Part shown: one piece after another, positions 27,013 through 38,277 of the stretch
Layout: each line of letters starts with the position of its first letter
Numbering within the stretch: the stretch's first letter is position 1
Source: Acidovorax soli
GTDB lineage: Bacteria > Pseudomonadota > Gammaproteobacteria > Burkholderiales > Burkholderiaceae_C
Reading direction: 5' to 3'
Assembly (NCBI RefSeq): GCF_014207955.1
Contig: NZ_JACHLK010000012.1
Location: 62,001 to 126,000, forward strand
DNA length: 64,000 nt
Made by a program: the position numbers and the translations under genes
The notes under the pieces: model-generated
Told to the model about the DNA's origin: nothing
What the model saw: the letters and a program-made list of their open reading frames with translations, nothing else
Database searches by the model: none

Positions 27013-28347
27013 TTATTTTTCTTGCAGTGCCTTCTCGATGCACAGGCCGGCGTTCAGCACGCCATCGTCGTGCAGCGCTCCATGCCAGACCATCAGGCCG
27101 ACCGGGAGTTCCCCTTGCACATGGCAGGGCAGTGACAGGGCGCAGCCGTCCAGCAGGTTCACCAGGCTGGTGTTGCGCAGCAGCAGGGTGTTGACGCGGA
27201 AGAATTCTTCATCGCGCTCGGCACCCGGCGCCACACTGGCGATGGTGGGTGCCGTGATCGGCACGGTGGGGGAGAGCAGGGCGTCGTAGCCGTCGATGGC
27301 CGCGTGCATGCGCTGCTGCCAGGCGCGGCGCATGCCGATGAGGGCGATGTACTCCCAGGCCGCGAGCGAGGCGCCCTTGTCGATGCGGGCGCGCACCCGG
27401 GGGTCGTACTGGGAGCCCTTGGCGGCCAGCAACTCGCGGTGCCAGGCATAGGCTTCGGGGGGCGAGAAGCCGTAGGACGGCTGCTCGGCCGCCTCGGGCA
27501 GGGCGATGGTGTCGATGCGCGCGCCGGCACGGCGCAAGCTCTCCACGGTACGCTCGAAGGCCTTGGCCACCGTGGCATCCATGCTATCCAGGAACAAGGT
27601 GGTGGGCACGGCGAGCCGGTAGCCGGCCAGCGGGGCGGGGCTGCGCGTGACGCGCGTGGCCGACAGCAGTTCGTGCACCACGATGGCATCGCGCACGCTG
27701 CGCGTCATGGCGCAGGCGGTGTCCAGGGTGGTCGACAGCGGCACGGCCCCCGTGGTGGGCACCAGGCGCTGGGTGCTCTTGAAGCCCACGATCCCATTGA
27801 GGGCCGCCGGGATGCGGATGGAGCCGCCCGTGTCCGAGCCCAGGCCCACGAAGGCGGCGCCTGTGGCCACCGAGACAGCTGCGCCCGACGAGGAGCCGCC
27901 CGGCACGCGGGCCTCCCCAGGCAGGGCGCCGAAGCGCCCGTCAAAGGCGGCGGGTGTGCCGAAGTGGGGGTTCACCCCCACGCCGGAGAAGGCGAACTCG
28001 ACCATGTTCGTGCGGCCGATGAGGCTGGCGCCGGCCGCGCGCAGGCGGGCCACGGCCGGGCTGTCCTGCGCTGCCGGGGCGCTGCCGGCCAGCGCGGTGG
28101 AGCCCGCAGTGCTGGTCTGGCCCGCGATGTCGAACAGGTCCTTGACCGAGACCGCCAGGCCGGCCAGCGGGCTCTGGCCGATGCCGGGCTGCACCGCGGT
28201 GGTGCGCGCCTGGTCGAAATGGGTTTGCAGAAAAGCGTGGGTGTTCGCCGGCGCCTGGGCAGCAGCGATGCAGCGGTCGAGTTCTGCGGCCGGGGTGCTG
28301 GCGCCTGTCCGCACGGCCGAGCGGGTTTCCAGAAGGTCGGAGAGCAT
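27013..28347 (-). CDS. amidase (amidase signature family)
   Basis: A 444-residue amide hydrolase. The Ser-cis-Ser-Lys triad is visible: Lys in AVSVKDLFD, cis-Ser in [14 protein letters not shown], and nucleophile in [14 protein letters not shown]. Family members hydrolyse aliphatic or aryl amides, carbamates or act as GatA; length and lack of gatB/gatC nearby argue against GatA. Start ATG 28347. It is divergent from rpsB and upstream of the DadA-like gene, so amide release and amine or amino-acid oxidation could be linked. Substrate unknown. Confidence 0.92.
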   Translation of the reverse strand: MLSDLLETRSAVRTGASTPAAELDRCIAAAQAPANTHAFLQTHFDQARTTAVQPGIGQSPLAGLAVSVKDLFDIAGQTSTAGSTALAGSAPAAQDSPAVARLRAAGASLIGRTNMVEFAFSGVGVNPHFGTPAAFDGRFGALPGEARVPGGSSSGAAVSVATGAAFVGLGSDTGGSIRIPAALNGIVGFKSTQRLVPTTGAVPLSTTLDTACAMTRSVRDAIVVHELLSATRVTRSPAPLAGYRLAVPTTLFLDSMDATVAKAFERTVESLRRAGARIDTIALPEAAEQPSYGFSPPEAYAWHRELLAAKGSQYDPRVRARIDKGASLAAWEYIALIGMRRAWQQRMHAAIDGYDALLSPTVPITAPTIASVAPGAERDEEFFRVNTLLLRNTSLVNLLDGCALSLPCHVQGELPVGLMVWHGALHDDGVLNAGLCIEKALQEK

Positions 28348-28516
28348 GGGTGTGCTAGAATCCTTGGGTTTTGCTGGGAGCAGTAGCGCTTTGTGCGTGG
28401 CCGCTTGGTGCAAAACCAATCGCAAACCAGCCCTGTCAAGGTGTTGCGGCGCTCGTGGGAAACACGGCGTTGCAAATTCAGGGGCTGATTTTAGACCTAA
28501 CCTTTGGAGTATTTTT

Positions 28517-29269
28517 ATGTCCGTTACCATGCGCGAAATGCTGGAAGCCGGTGTCCACTTCGGCCACCAAACCCGCTTCTGGAACCCCAAGATGGCCCCC
28601 TACATCTTCGGCCATCGCAACAAGATCCACATCATCAACCTGGAAAAGTCGCTGCCACTGTTCCAGGAAGCCCAGAAGTTCGCCAAGCAACTGGCTGCCA
28701 ACCGCGGCACCATCCTGATGGTCGGCACGAAGCGCCAGGCCCGCGAAATCCTGGCCACCGAAGCGCAACGCGCTGGCGTGCCTTTCGTCGACCAGCGCTG
28801 GCTGGGCGGCATGCTGACGAACTTCAAGACCGTGAAGACCTCGATCAAGCGCCTGAAGGACATGAAGGCCCAGCTGGAAACCGGCCTGGACAGCCTGAGC
28901 AAGAAGGAACAGCTCACGTTCACCCGTGAGATCGAGAAGCTCGAGAAGGACATCGGCGGCATCCAGGACATGGCTGCCCTGCCCGACGCCATCTTCATCA
29001 TCGACGTGGGCTTCCACAAGATCGCTGTTGCCGAAGCCAAGAAGCTCGGTATTCCGCTGATCGGCGTGGTCGACACGAACCACTCGCCCGAAGGCATCGA
29101 CTACGTGATCCCCGGCAACGATGACTCGGCCAAGGCAGTGACGCTGTACGCCCGTGGCATCGCCGACGCGATCATCGAAGGCCGTGCCAACGCAGTGAAC
29201 GAAGTCGTCAAGGCCGCCTCTGGCGAGAACAGCGACGAATTCGTGGAAGTGCAAGAAGCCGCTGCCTGA
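28517..29269 (+). CDS. rpsB: 30S ribosomal protein S2
   Basis: Small-subunit ribosomal protein, 250 residues, starting [26 protein letters not shown] and containing [17 protein letters not shown], both diagnostic of S2. The start is ATG 28517 behind TTTGGAGT. It heads the rpsB-tsf-pyrH-frr translation block. The 169-bp leader region, shared with the divergent amidase, should hold its promoter and, by analogy with E. coli, an S2 autoregulation site, though I cannot define either by eye. Confidence 0.99.
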   Translation: MSVTMREMLEAGVHFGHQTRFWNPKMAPYIFGHRNKIHIINLEKSLPLFQEAQKFAKQLAANRGTILMVGTKRQAREILATEAQRAGVPFVDQRWLGGMLTNFKTVKTSIKRLKDMKAQLETGLDSLSKKEQLTFTREIEKLEKDIGGIQDMAALPDAIFIIDVGFHKIAVAEAKKLGIPLIGVVDTNHSPEGIDYVIPGNDDSAKAVTLYARGIADAIIEGRANAVNEVVKAASGENSDEFVEVQEAAA

Positions 29270-29302
29270 TAGCCCGGCTGCGCGATCCGTCGCGAACAAA
29301 AG

Positions 29303-29329
29303 CGGGGCTCTGTTGGCCCCCTTTTTTTT
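29303..29329 (+). terminator. attenuating terminator between rpsB and tsf
   Basis: GGGGC-N6-GCCCC followed by eight T residues, 34 bp after rpsB. A partial terminator in the rpsB-tsf gap is known from E. coli and adjusts the S2:EF-Ts ratio; tsf follows with no obvious promoter of its own. Confidence 0.75.
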
Positions 29330-29372
29330 AGCCCGAATCTGAACCACTGAACTGAACACCGAAGGAATAAAG

Positions 29373-30302
29373 ATGGCTGCAATTACCGCAAGCATGGTTG
29401 CTGAACTGCGTGGCAAGACCGACGCTCCGATGATGGAATGCAAGAAGGCCCTGACGGAAGCCGACGGCGACATGGCCAAGGCCGAAGAGCTGCTGCGCGT
29501 CAAGCTGGGCACCAAGGCCGGCAAGGCCGCTTCGCGCATCACCGCCGAAGGCGTGGTTGCCAGCTTCATCAGCGGCACCACCGGCGCCCTGGTCGAAGTG
29601 AACAGCGAAACCGACTTCGTGAGCAAGAACGACAGCTTCATCGCACTGGCCAAGGCCGCTGCCGAGCTGGTCGCCAAGCACAACCCCGCCAGCGTGGAAG
29701 CCCTGGGTGCCCTGGCCTACGAGCAAGACGGCTTCGGCCCCACGCTGGAAGACGTGCGCAAGGGCCTGATCGGCAAGATCGGCGAGAACATGTCCTTCCG
29801 CCGCTTCAAGTACTTCGGCGGCAGCAACAAGCTGGCGGCCTACCTGCACGGCACGCGCATCGGCGTGGTCGTCGAGTTCGACGGCGACGAAACGGCTGCC
29901 AAGGACGTTGCCATGCACGTGGCCGCCATGAAGCCCGTGGCCCTGACCGCTGCCGACGTGCCTGCCGACCTGATCGAGAAGGAGCGTTCGGTCGCCGCTG
30001 CCAAGGCAGCCGAGGACAAGGCCAAGGCCGAAGCCGAAGGCAAGCCCGTGCAGTCCGACGAGATCGTGACCAAGCGCATCGAAGGCGGCGTGCAGAAGTA
30101 CCTCAAGGAAGTCTCGCTGTTCAACCAGGTCTTCGTGAAGGCTGCAGACGGCAAGCAGACCGTCGAGCAGATGCTCAAGGCCACCAACACCACCGTCAAG
30201 GGCTTCACCCTGTACGTGGTGGGCGAAGGCATCGAGAAGAAGGTCGACGACTTCGCGGCCGAAGTGGCCGCCCAGGTGGCTGCCGCCAAGGCCGCCGCCT
30301 GA
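29373..30302 (+). CDS. tsf: elongation factor Ts
   Basis: Nucleotide-exchange factor that releases GDP from EF-Tu. The 309-residue protein starts with the UBA-like domain [27 protein letters not shown] and has the TDFVSKN motif that contacts EF-Tu's nucleotide site. Full length and canonical. It follows rpsB past a probable attenuator and precedes pyrH by 62 bp. Confidence 0.99.
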   Translation: MAAITASMVAELRGKTDAPMMECKKALTEADGDMAKAEELLRVKLGTKAGKAASRITAEGVVASFISGTTGALVEVNSETDFVSKNDSFIALAKAAAELVAKHNPASVEALGALAYEQDGFGPTLEDVRKGLIGKIGENMSFRRFKYFGGSNKLAAYLHGTRIGVVVEFDGDETAAKDVAMHVAAMKPVALTAADVPADLIEKERSVAAAKAAEDKAKAEAEGKPVQSDEIVTKRIEGGVQKYLKEVSLFNQVFVKAADGKQTVEQMLKATNTTVKGFTLYVVGEGIEKKVDDFAAEVAAQVAAAKAAA

Positions 30303-30364
30303 TCGCCGCCGTTTCCTGCAACCACCCCACCAAAGCCCAGAACCACCTACCGGAGAAATTTCCC

Positions 30365-31087
30365 ATGTCCCAAGCCGCACCAGCCCACAAGCGCATCCTG
30401 CTCAAGCTGTCTGGTGAGGCGCTGATGGGGGATGACGCCTTCGGTATCAACCGTGCCACCATCGTGCGCATGGTCGAGGAGATCGCCGAGGTCACGCGCC
30501 TGGGCGTGCAGGTGGCGGTGGTGATCGGTGGGGGCAATATTTTCCGTGGTGTCGCGGGCGGCTCGGTCGGCATGGACCGGGCCACCGCCGACTACATGGG
30601 CATGCTGGCCACCGTGATGAACGCCCTGGCCCTGGCCGATGCCATGGACAAGCAGGGCCTGGTGGCCCGCGTGATGTCCGCCATCGCCATCGAGCAGGTG
30701 GTCGAGCCCTATGTGCGCCCCAAGGCGCTGCAGTACCTCGAAGAGGGCAAGGTCGTGGTCTTCGCGGCCGGCACGGGCAACCCTTTCTTCACCACCGACA
30801 CGGCCGCGGCCCTGCGCGGTGCCGAGATCGGTGCCGAGCTGGTGCTCAAGGCCACCAAGGTGGACGGCGTTTATACTGCCGACCCCCAGAAGGACCCCAC
30901 GGCCACGCGCTACACGAAGCTCAGCTTCGACGAGGCCATGTCCCGCAACCTGGGCATCATGGACGCGACCGCGTTTGCCCTGTGCCGCGACCAGAAGCTG
31001 CCGGTGCGGGTGTTCTCCATCATCAAGCACGGCGCGCTCAAGCGCGTGGTGATGGGTGAGGACGAGGGCACGCTGGTTTACGCCTGA
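30365..31087 (+). CDS. pyrH: UMP kinase
   Basis: Hexameric bacterial UMP kinase of the amino-acid kinase fold, making UDP for nucleic acids and cell-wall precursors. [41 protein letters not shown] and [10 protein letters not shown] are all family signatures. 240 residues; ATG 30365 with CGGAGA upstream. It sits in the conserved tsf-pyrH-frr order. GTP activation and UTP inhibition are general to the family. Confidence 0.99.
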   Translation: MSQAAPAHKRILLKLSGEALMGDDAFGINRATIVRMVEEIAEVTRLGVQVAVVIGGGNIFRGVAGGSVGMDRATADYMGMLATVMNALALADAMDKQGLVARVMSAIAIEQVVEPYVRPKALQYLEEGKVVVFAAGTGNPFFTTDTAAALRGAEIGAELVLKATKVDGVYTADPQKDPTATRYTKLSFDEAMSRNLGIMDATAFALCRDQKLPVRVFSIIKHGALKRVVMGEDEGTLVYA

Positions 31088-31146
31088 CGACGAAGAAGCA
31101 GCGGGCTCTGTGCCTGCTGCTGCTGTTCTGCCCCGAGGAGAAAAAC

Positions 31147-31707
31147 ATGACGATTGCCGACATCAAGAAGAACGCAGAGACCAAGATGGACCAGTCCATC
31201 GCGGCCTTCAAGAACAACCTGCAGAAGATCCGCACCGGTCGCGCCAACCCTGCGTTGCTCGACTCCGTGCAGGTCGAGTACTACGGCTCCTTCGTGCCCC
31301 TCTCCCAGGTGGCCAATGTGGCGCTGATCGACTCGCGCACCATCAGCGTGCAGCCCTGGGAAAAGGGCATGGGCGCCAAGATCGAGAAGGCCATCCGCGA
31401 AAGCGACCTGGGCCTGAACCCGGCCTCCATGGGCGACCTGATCCGCGTGCCCATGCCTCCCATGAGCGAAGAGCGCCGCAAGGAAATGACCAAGCTGGCC
31501 CGTTCCGAGGGCGAGGGGGCCAAGATTGCCGTGCGCAACCTGCGCCGCGACGCCAATGAATCCGTGAAGAAGCTGGTCAAGGACAAGCTCGCTTCCGAGG
31601 ACGACCAGAAGCGTGCCGAAACCGATGTGCAGAAGGTCACTGACCGCCACATCGCCGAGGTCGATGCGCTGGTGGCGGCCAAGGAACAGGAAATCATGGC
31701 GGTTTGA
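31147..31707 (+). CDS. frr: ribosome recycling factor
   Basis: tRNA-shaped factor that, with EF-G, splits the post-termination ribosome. The 186-residue sequence contains [21 protein letters not shown] and the conserved [20 protein letters not shown]. Strong ribosome-binding site GAGGAGAAAAAC before ATG 31147. The stop codon overlaps a TTG that could start uppS, though a later ATG is preferred. Confidence 0.99.
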   Translation: MTIADIKKNAETKMDQSIAAFKNNLQKIRTGRANPALLDSVQVEYYGSFVPLSQVANVALIDSRTISVQPWEKGMGAKIEKAIRESDLGLNPASMGDLIRVPMPPMSEERRKEMTKLARSEGEGAKIAVRNLRRDANESVKKLVKDKLASEDDQKRAETDVQKVTDRHIAEVDALVAAKEQEIMAV

Positions 31708-31730
31708 GCCCCCAGGGCTTGAACGTTTCC

Positions 31731-32465
<735 letters not shown>

Positions 32466-32473
32466 AAGGCCCC

Positions 32474-33334
32474 ATGCTCAAACAGCGCGTCATCACCGCA
32501 CTCGTCCTGCTGGCCATCCTGCTGCCGGCCCTGTTCTACAGCTCGCCACTGCCCTTCACCGTGGTGGTGCTGGTGCTCATGGCGGGCGGCGCCTGGGAGT
32601 GGGGGCGGCTGTGTGGTTTCAAGCAGGCCGGCTCGCTGGCCGTGGGGGCTGTCTGTGTGGCACTGTGCCTGGGTTCCTGGGCGCTGGGCTGGCTCACGCA
32701 GCCGCTGACCATGCTGTGGACCGTGGGTGGCGCGCTCTGGGTGCTGGGCACGGCCTGGTTGCTGCGCGCCGGCGTGCCCGGTTGGCCGCGCATTCCCGCG
32801 GCCGTGCGCCTGGTCGCCGGTGTGCTGGCGCTGTGGCTGGCCTGGCTGGCCGTGGTGCAGGCGCGCCTTGTGGGCATCAACTTCCTGCTGTCGGTGCTGG
32901 TCCTCGTCTGGGTGGCCGACATCTTTGCCTACTTTGCGGGCCGCGCTTTCGGCCTGCGCTTCACCAAGGGCAAGCTGGCCCCCTCCATCAGCCCCGGCAA
33001 GAGCTGGGAGGGTGTCTGGGGCGGCTTGGCCGGCGTGCTGGTGCTGTCTTTCGCCTGGGTGGTGGCCGATGCCCACTGGCAGGCCGAGGTGCTCAGTTTC
33101 TACAGCCGCATGGCCCGCCAGGGCTGGTGGCTGCTGGTGGTGGCGGCGCTGTTCATGACGGCGATGAGTGTCAGCGGTGACCTGGTGGAATCGCTCATCA
33201 AGCGCAGCGCCGGCGTCAAGGACAGCAGCAACCTCTTGCCCGGCCATGGCGGCGTGCTCGACCGTGTCGATGCCCTGCTGCCCACCCTTCCCCTGGCGAT
33301 GATGCTTACGAGCCTGACGACGATCCCTCTATGA
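32474..33334 (+). CDS. cdsA: phosphatidate cytidylyltransferase
   Basis: Polytopic inner-membrane enzyme that converts phosphatidic acid and CTP to CDP-diacylglycerol for phospholipid synthesis. About eight hydrophobic helices; the family signature near the C-terminus is intact as KRSAGVKDSSNLLPGHGGVLDRVD, after SPGKSWEGVWGG. 286 residues. Its stop overlaps the dxr start in ATGA, implying translational coupling. Confidence 0.98.
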   Translation: MLKQRVITALVLLAILLPALFYSSPLPFTVVVLVLMAGGAWEWGRLCGFKQAGSLAVGAVCVALCLGSWALGWLTQPLTMLWTVGGALWVLGTAWLLRAGVPGWPRIPAAVRLVAGVLALWLAWLAVVQARLVGINFLLSVLVLVWVADIFAYFAGRAFGLRFTKGKLAPSISPGKSWEGVWGGLAGVLVLSFAWVVADAHWQAEVLSFYSRMARQGWWLLVVAALFMTAMSVSGDLVESLIKRSAGVKDSSNLLPGHGGVLDRVDALLPTLPLAMMLTSLTTIPL

Positions 33335-34509
33335 AACAACGGCTTACCGTCCTCGGTTCCACCGGTTCCATCGGCACCAGCACCCTTGATGTGGTGGCGC
33401 GCCACCCGGAGCGCTACGAGATCTTTGCGCTGAGCGCGGCCACCCAGGTGGACCTGATGCTCGCGCAGTGCGCGCAGTTCAAGCCCCGCTTTGCCGTGAT
33501 GGCCAGCGCGCCGCATGCGCGCCAGCTCGAAGACAGGCTGCGCCAGAGTGGCCTGGCCACGCGTGTGCTGTACGAGGCCGATGCGCTGGAAACCATTGCC
33601 GCCCACCCCGAGGTGGATGCCGTGATGGCGGCCATCGTCGGTGCGGCGGGCCTGGCCCCCTGCCTGGCCGCAGCACGCGCCGGCAAGCGCCTGCTGCTGG
33701 CCAACAAGGAGGCCCTGGTGGTGGGTGGCGAACTGTTCATGCAGACGGTGAAGGCCGGCGGGGCCACGCTGCTGCCCATCGACAGCGAGCACTCGGCCAT
33801 CTTCCAGTGCCTGCCCGAAGACCCCGCCACCTGGCCCGACCGGGTGGACAGCATTCTGCTCACGGCCTCGGGCGGGCCTTTCCGCCAGCGCGACCCGGCC
33901 ACGCTCTCGCAGATCACGCCCGAACAGGCCTGCGCGCACCCGAATTTTTCCATGGGGCGCAAGATCTCGGTCGACTCGGCCACCATGATGAACAAGGCGC
34001 TCGAGGTGATCGAGGCGCGCTGGCTGTTCGACCTGGCGCCCGACCAGATCAAGGTGGTGATCCACCCGCAGCAGATCATCCACTCCATGGTGCAGTTCAA
34101 GGACGCCTCCATCCTTGCGCAGCTGGGCACGCCCGACATGCGCGTGCCCATTGCCGTGGGCCTGGCCTGGCCCGAGCGCATCGCCAGCGGCGCCAGCCGG
34201 CTCGACTTCTCGACGCTGAGTGCGCTGGCCTTCGAGGATGCCGATGCGATCCGCTTCCCGGGTCTGCACCTGTCCTGGCAGGCGCTCAAGGCGGCCGAGG
34301 GCACGACGGCCGTGCTCAATGCCGCCAACGAGGTGGCGGTGGGGCAGTTCCTGTCGGGTCGATTGCGTTTCGACCACATTCATGCGGTCAATCTTGCAAC
34401 TTTGGATGCGGTTTCGCCCTCCAAGCCGGATTCCCTGGCAGCGCTGCTCGATCTGGATGCCCAGTCGCGCAGGGCGGCAGAGCGGGCCGCGGGCCTGCTG
34501 GCCGCCTGA
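33331..34509 (+). CDS. dxr: 1-deoxy-D-xylulose-5-phosphate reductoisomerase
   Basis: NADPH-dependent first committed enzyme of the MEP isoprenoid pathway, forming 2-C-methyl-D-erythritol 4-phosphate. The N-terminus is LTVLGSTGSIGTSTLDVV (NADPH loop); LLLANKEALVVGG and DSEHSAIFQCL (metal-binding Asp/Glu), and MGRKISVDSATMMNKALEVIEA are all present. 392 residues. It supplies isoprenoid units used by UppS two genes upstream, and overlaps cdsA by four bases. Confidence 0.99.
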   Translation: MKQRLTVLGSTGSIGTSTLDVVARHPERYEIFALSAATQVDLMLAQCAQFKPRFAVMASAPHARQLEDRLRQSGLATRVLYEADALETIAAHPEVDAVMAAIVGAAGLAPCLAAARAGKRLLLANKEALVVGGELFMQTVKAGGATLLPIDSEHSAIFQCLPEDPATWPDRVDSILLTASGGPFRQRDPATLSQITPEQACAHPNFSMGRKISVDSATMMNKALEVIEARWLFDLAPDQIKVVIHPQQIIHSMVQFKDASILAQLGTPDMRVPIAVGLAWPERIASGASRLDFSTLSALAFEDADAIRFPGLHLSWQALKAAEGTTAVLNAANEVAVGQFLSGRLRFDHIHAVNLATLDAVSPSKPDSLAALLDLDAQSRRAAERAAGLLAA

Positions 34510-34568
34510 GGCGCGCAGCGTCGTTTTCTGGCGACTGCTGCAGCCACTGCCAAACCACGGAGCTTTCC

Positions 34569-35930
34569 ATGCTGTTGACCGTCGTCGCGTTCATCGTTGC
34601 CCTGGGCCTCTTGATCGCCGTGCATGAATACGGCCACTACCGCGTGGCCGTGGCCTGCGGTGTCAAGGTGCTGCGCTTTTCGGTGGGTTTCGGCAAGCCC
34701 TTGTTCACCTGGCGGCCCAAGGGTTCGCCGACCGAGTTCGTGCTCGGCGCCTTTCCACTGGGCGGCTACGTGCGCATGCTCGATGAGCGCGAAGCGCCCG
34801 TGGCCCCCGAAGAGCGCCACCTGGCCTTCAACACCCAGCCGCTGCGCTCGCGCGCGGCCATCGTGGTCGCGGGCCCGCTGGCCAACCTGCTGCTGGCGGT
34901 GCTGCTGTACTCCATCGTCAACTGGAACGGTGTCGAGGAGCCCAAGGCCGTGCTGGCCAGCCCCGTGGCGGGCTCGGTGGCCCACAGCGCCGGCCTGCGC
35001 GGCGGCGAGCTGGTGCAGCGTGCGGCCCTGGGCTCCGAGGAGCTGGAGCCCGTGCGCTCATTCGAGGACCTGCGCTGGCTGCTGACCCGTGGCGCGCTGG
35101 AGGGCGAGTCCGTGCGCCTGGACGTGCAGCCGCAGACCGGTGCGCACCGCGAGATGGTGCTGGACATGTCGAAGATCGATTCGCGCGAGGCCGACGCCCA
35201 GCTGTTCCGCAAGATCGGCATCCTCGGGCCCTGGACGCGCCCGGTGCTGGGCGAGGTGATGCCCAAGGGCGCTGCAGAGCGCGCAGGCCTCCAGCAGGGC
35301 GATGTGGTGCTCAAGATCGGCACCACCGAGGTCGTCGATGGCCAGCAGCTGCGCGAGCTGATCCGCAAGTCCATGCAGGGCAACGAACCGCTGTCCCAGC
35401 CCTGGCTGATCGACCGTGCGGGGCACTCGCTCACGCTGGACGTGCTGCCCGATGCCCAGCCCGAGCTCGGTGCCACGGTCGGACGCATCGGTGCCTATGT
35501 GGGGGCTTCGCCCGAATTTGTAACCGTTGAATACGGCCTGTTCGAAGGTTTCTGGACCGGCGTGGTCAAGACCTGGGACGTTTCGCTGCTCACCCTGAAG
35601 ATGATGGGGCGCATGGTGATCGGCGAGGCCTCGCTCAAGAACCTCAGCGGGCCCTTGACGATTGCGGACTATGCCGGCCGTTCGGCCAGCCTGGGGCTCA
35701 CGCAGTACCTGGTGTTCCTGGCACTGATCAGCGTGAGCCTGGGCGTGCTGAACCTGCTGCCGCTGCCAGTTTTGGACGGTGGGCACCTGATGTATTATCT
35801 TTGGGAGGGCGTGACGGGCAAGCAAGTGTCGGACGCATGGCTGGAGCGTTTGCAGCGCGGTGGTGTCGCGGTGCTGCTTCTCATGATGTCCATTGCCCTG
35901 TTCAACGATATCACCCGGCTTTTTGGCTAA
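34569..35930 (+). CDS. rseP: site-2 protease RseP
   Basis: Intramembrane zinc metalloprotease that cuts the anti-sigma factor RseA to release sigma-E after envelope damage. The HExxH site is His19-Glu20-x-x-His23 (AVHEYGH) in the first helix and the third ligand region is LLPLPVLDGGHLMYY near the C-terminus. Two periplasmic PDZ domains lie between, the second around KGAAERAGLQQGDVVLKIG. 453 residues; ATG 34569. It directly precedes bamA, whose barrel assembly it helps monitor. Confidence 0.98.
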   Translation: MLLTVVAFIVALGLLIAVHEYGHYRVAVACGVKVLRFSVGFGKPLFTWRPKGSPTEFVLGAFPLGGYVRMLDEREAPVAPEERHLAFNTQPLRSRAAIVVAGPLANLLLAVLLYSIVNWNGVEEPKAVLASPVAGSVAHSAGLRGGELVQRAALGSEELEPVRSFEDLRWLLTRGALEGESVRLDVQPQTGAHREMVLDMSKIDSREADAQLFRKIGILGPWTRPVLGEVMPKGAAERAGLQQGDVVLKIGTTEVVDGQQLRELIRKSMQGNEPLSQPWLIDRAGHSLTLDVLPDAQPELGATVGRIGAYVGASPEFVTVEYGLFEGFWTGVVKTWDVSLLTLKMMGRMVIGEASLKNLSGPLTIADYAGRSASLGLTQYLVFLALISVSLGVLNLLPLPVLDGGHLMYYLWEGVTGKQVSDAWLERLQRGGVAVLLLMMSIALFNDITRLFG

Positions 35931-35979
35931 CCATTTTTCTTTCCGCCCTTGCCCCGCAGGAGCGGCTCCAGTTCCATTC

Positions 35980-38277
35980 ATGAAAAATCCAATCAATCGC
36001 CTGGGCGTGCGTACCGCATCGGCCATTGCAGCCATGGTCTTTGTCGCCAACGCGGCGTGGGCACTGGAGCCTTTCAAGGTGCAGGACATTCGCGTGGAGG
36101 GCCTGCAGCGCGTGGAGCCCGGCACCATCTTCGCATCCATGCCCCTGCGTGTGGGCGATGACTACAACGACGAGAAGGGCGCAGCCGCCATCCGCGCGCT
36201 GTTCGCTCTGGGCCTGTTCAAGGACGTGCGCCTGGAGGCTTCGGGCAATGTGCTGGTGGTGGTGGTCGAGGAGCGCCCCACCATTGCCGACGTGGACTTC
36301 GCGGGCACGCGCGAGTTCGACAAGGATGCGCTCAAGAAGAGCATGCGCGAAGTGGGCCTGACCGAGGGCCGCCCCTACGACAAGGCGCTGACCGACCGCG
36401 CCGAGCAGGAGCTCAAGCGCCAGTACATCAACAAGAGCCTGTACGGCGCCGAGGTGGTGACCACGGTGACGCCCATCGAGCGCAACCGTGTGAACCTCAC
36501 GTTCTCGGTGGTCGAGGGCGAGCCTGCGCGCATCAACGAAGTGCGCATCGTCGGCAACAAGGCCTTCAGCGAATCCACGCTCAAGGGCCTGTTCGACCAG
36601 GACACGGGAGGCTGGCTCAGCTGGTACACCAAGTCCGACCGCTACTCGCGCGCCAAGCTCAATGCCGACCTGGAAACCCTGCGCACCTACTACCTGCAGC
36701 GCGGCTACCTGGAGTTCCGCGTGGAATCGACCCAGGTCGCGATTTCGCCCGACAAGCAGGGCATCTCGATCACGGTGAACGTGTTCGAGGGCGAGCGCTT
36801 CGTGGTCTCGGGCGTCAAGCTCGAAGGCAACTACCTGGAGCGCGAGGACGAATTCAAGTCGCTCATCACCATCCGCCCCGGCGAGCCCTACAACGCCGAC
36901 CAGGTGACCGAGACCACCAAGGCCTTCTCCGAGTATTTCGGCCGCTTCGGCTTTGCCTTCGCGCGCGTGGAAGCCGTGCCCGAGATCGACCGCGAGAACA
37001 ACCGCGTGGCGCTGGTGCTGCAGGTCGAGCCTTCGCGCCGCGCCTACGTGCGCCGCATCAACGTCAGCGGCAACAACCGCACGCGCGATGAAGTGATCCG
37101 CCGCGAGTTCCGCCAGTACGAAGCGTCCTGGTACGACGGCGAGCGCATCCGCCTGTCGCGCGACCGCGTGGACCGCCTGGGCTTTTTCACCGAGGTCAAC
37201 GTCGAAACGCAGGAAGTGCCCGGCTCGCCCGACCAGGTGGACCTGGTGGTCAATGTGGCCGAAAAGCCCACGGGCTCGCTGCAGATGGGCGTGGGTTTCT
37301 CCAGCGCCGAGAAGGTGGCCCTGTCCTTCGGCATCAAGCAGGAGAACTTCTTCGGCTCCGGCAACTACCTGGGTGTGGACGTCAACACCAGCAAGTACCG
37401 CCGCACGCTGGTGTTCAGCACCACCAACCCGTATTTCACGGACGAAGGCATCTCGCGCACGCTGGACCTGTACTACCGCACTGACAAGCCTTACGAGGAC
37501 CAGGGCGGCAACTACCAACTGGTGACCACCGGCGGCTCGGTGCGCTTTGGTGTGCCGTTCAGCGAGACCGACACGGTGTTCTTCGGTGGCGGCCTGGAGC
37601 AGACCACCATCAAGCCCGGCACCAACATCCCGGCCACCTACCTGGCCTATGCCGACAACTTCGGCTACAAGAGCACCTCGATCCCGCTGACCATCGGCTG
37701 GTCGCGCGACGACCGCGACAGCGCGCTGGCACCCAATTCGGGCCGCTACCAGCGCCTGAACTCCGAATGGTCGGTGGCCGGCGACGCCCGCTATGTGCGC
37801 GCCAACTACCAGTACCAGCAGTACGTGCCGCTGAACAAGCGCTTCACGCTGGCCTTCAACGGCGAACTGGGCATCGGCAAGGGCATGAACGGCCGCCCCT
37901 TCCCCGTGTTCAAGAACTACTATTCGGGCGGCCTGGGTTCGGTGCGTGGTTTCGACCAGGGCACCCTGGGTCCGCGCGATGTCACCGGCGCCTCGCTGGG
38001 CGGCCCGAAGAAGGTCACCCTCAATGCCGAGCTGATCGCTCCCTTCCCGGGGGCCGGCAACGACCGTACGCTGCGCGTCTTCACCTTCGTGGATGTAGGC
38101 AATGTGTATGGAGAGAATGAAAAGGTAACCGCCAGCACCATGCGCGCCTCCGCCGGGCTTGGTTTGAGCTGGATTTCCCCGCTGGGCCCCCTGCGCCTGG
38201 CCTTTGCACAACCGGTACGCAAGTTTGCTGGCGATAGAATCCAGAAACTGCAATTCCAGATTGGAACGTCTTTCTAA
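35980..38277 (+). CDS. bamA: outer membrane protein assembly factor BamA
   Basis: Essential Omp85 protein that inserts beta-barrel proteins into the outer membrane. A signal peptide ends at ANAAWA; five POTRA domains follow, starting FKVQDIRVEGLQRVEPGTIFASM, and the C-terminal 16-strand barrel ends in a terminal aromatic residue (FQIGTSF), as expected of barrel proteins. The conserved loop-6 VRGF motif appears as GSVRGFDQGTLGPRD. 765 residues; ATG 35980. Overlaps skp by one base, with no gap after rseP beyond 49 bp. Confidence 0.99.
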   Translation: MKNPINRLGVRTASAIAAMVFVANAAWALEPFKVQDIRVEGLQRVEPGTIFASMPLRVGDDYNDEKGAAAIRALFALGLFKDVRLEASGNVLVVVVEERPTIADVDFAGTREFDKDALKKSMREVGLTEGRPYDKALTDRAEQELKRQYINKSLYGAEVVTTVTPIERNRVNLTFSVVEGEPARINEVRIVGNKAFSESTLKGLFDQDTGGWLSWYTKSDRYSRAKLNADLETLRTYYLQRGYLEFRVESTQVAISPDKQGISITVNVFEGERFVVSGVKLEGNYLEREDEFKSLITIRPGEPYNADQVTETTKAFSEYFGRFGFAFARVEAVPEIDRENNRVALVLQVEPSRRAYVRRINVSGNNRTRDEVIRREFRQYEASWYDGERIRLSRDRVDRLGFFTEVNVETQEVPGSPDQVDLVVNVAEKPTGSLQMGVGFSSAEKVALSFGIKQENFFGSGNYLGVDVNTSKYRRTLVFSTTNPYFTDEGISRTLDLYYRTDKPYEDQGGNYQLVTTGGSVRFGVPFSETDTVFFGGGLEQTTIKPGTNIPATYLAYADNFGYKSTSIPLTIGWSRDDRDSALAPNSGRYQRLNSEWSVAGDARYVRANYQYQQYVPLNKRFTLAFNGELGIGKGMNGRPFPVFKNYYSGGLGSVRGFDQGTLGPRDVTGASLGGPKKVTLNAELIAPFPGAGNDRTLRVFTFVDVGNVYGENEKVTASTMRASAGLGLSWISPLGPLRLAFAQPVRKFAGDRIQKLQFQIGTSF

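Noticed and set aside
35911-38253. Open frame of 780 codons opposite bamA
   Set aside because: Codon-bias shadow of bamA; composition is atypical and no start signal is seen.
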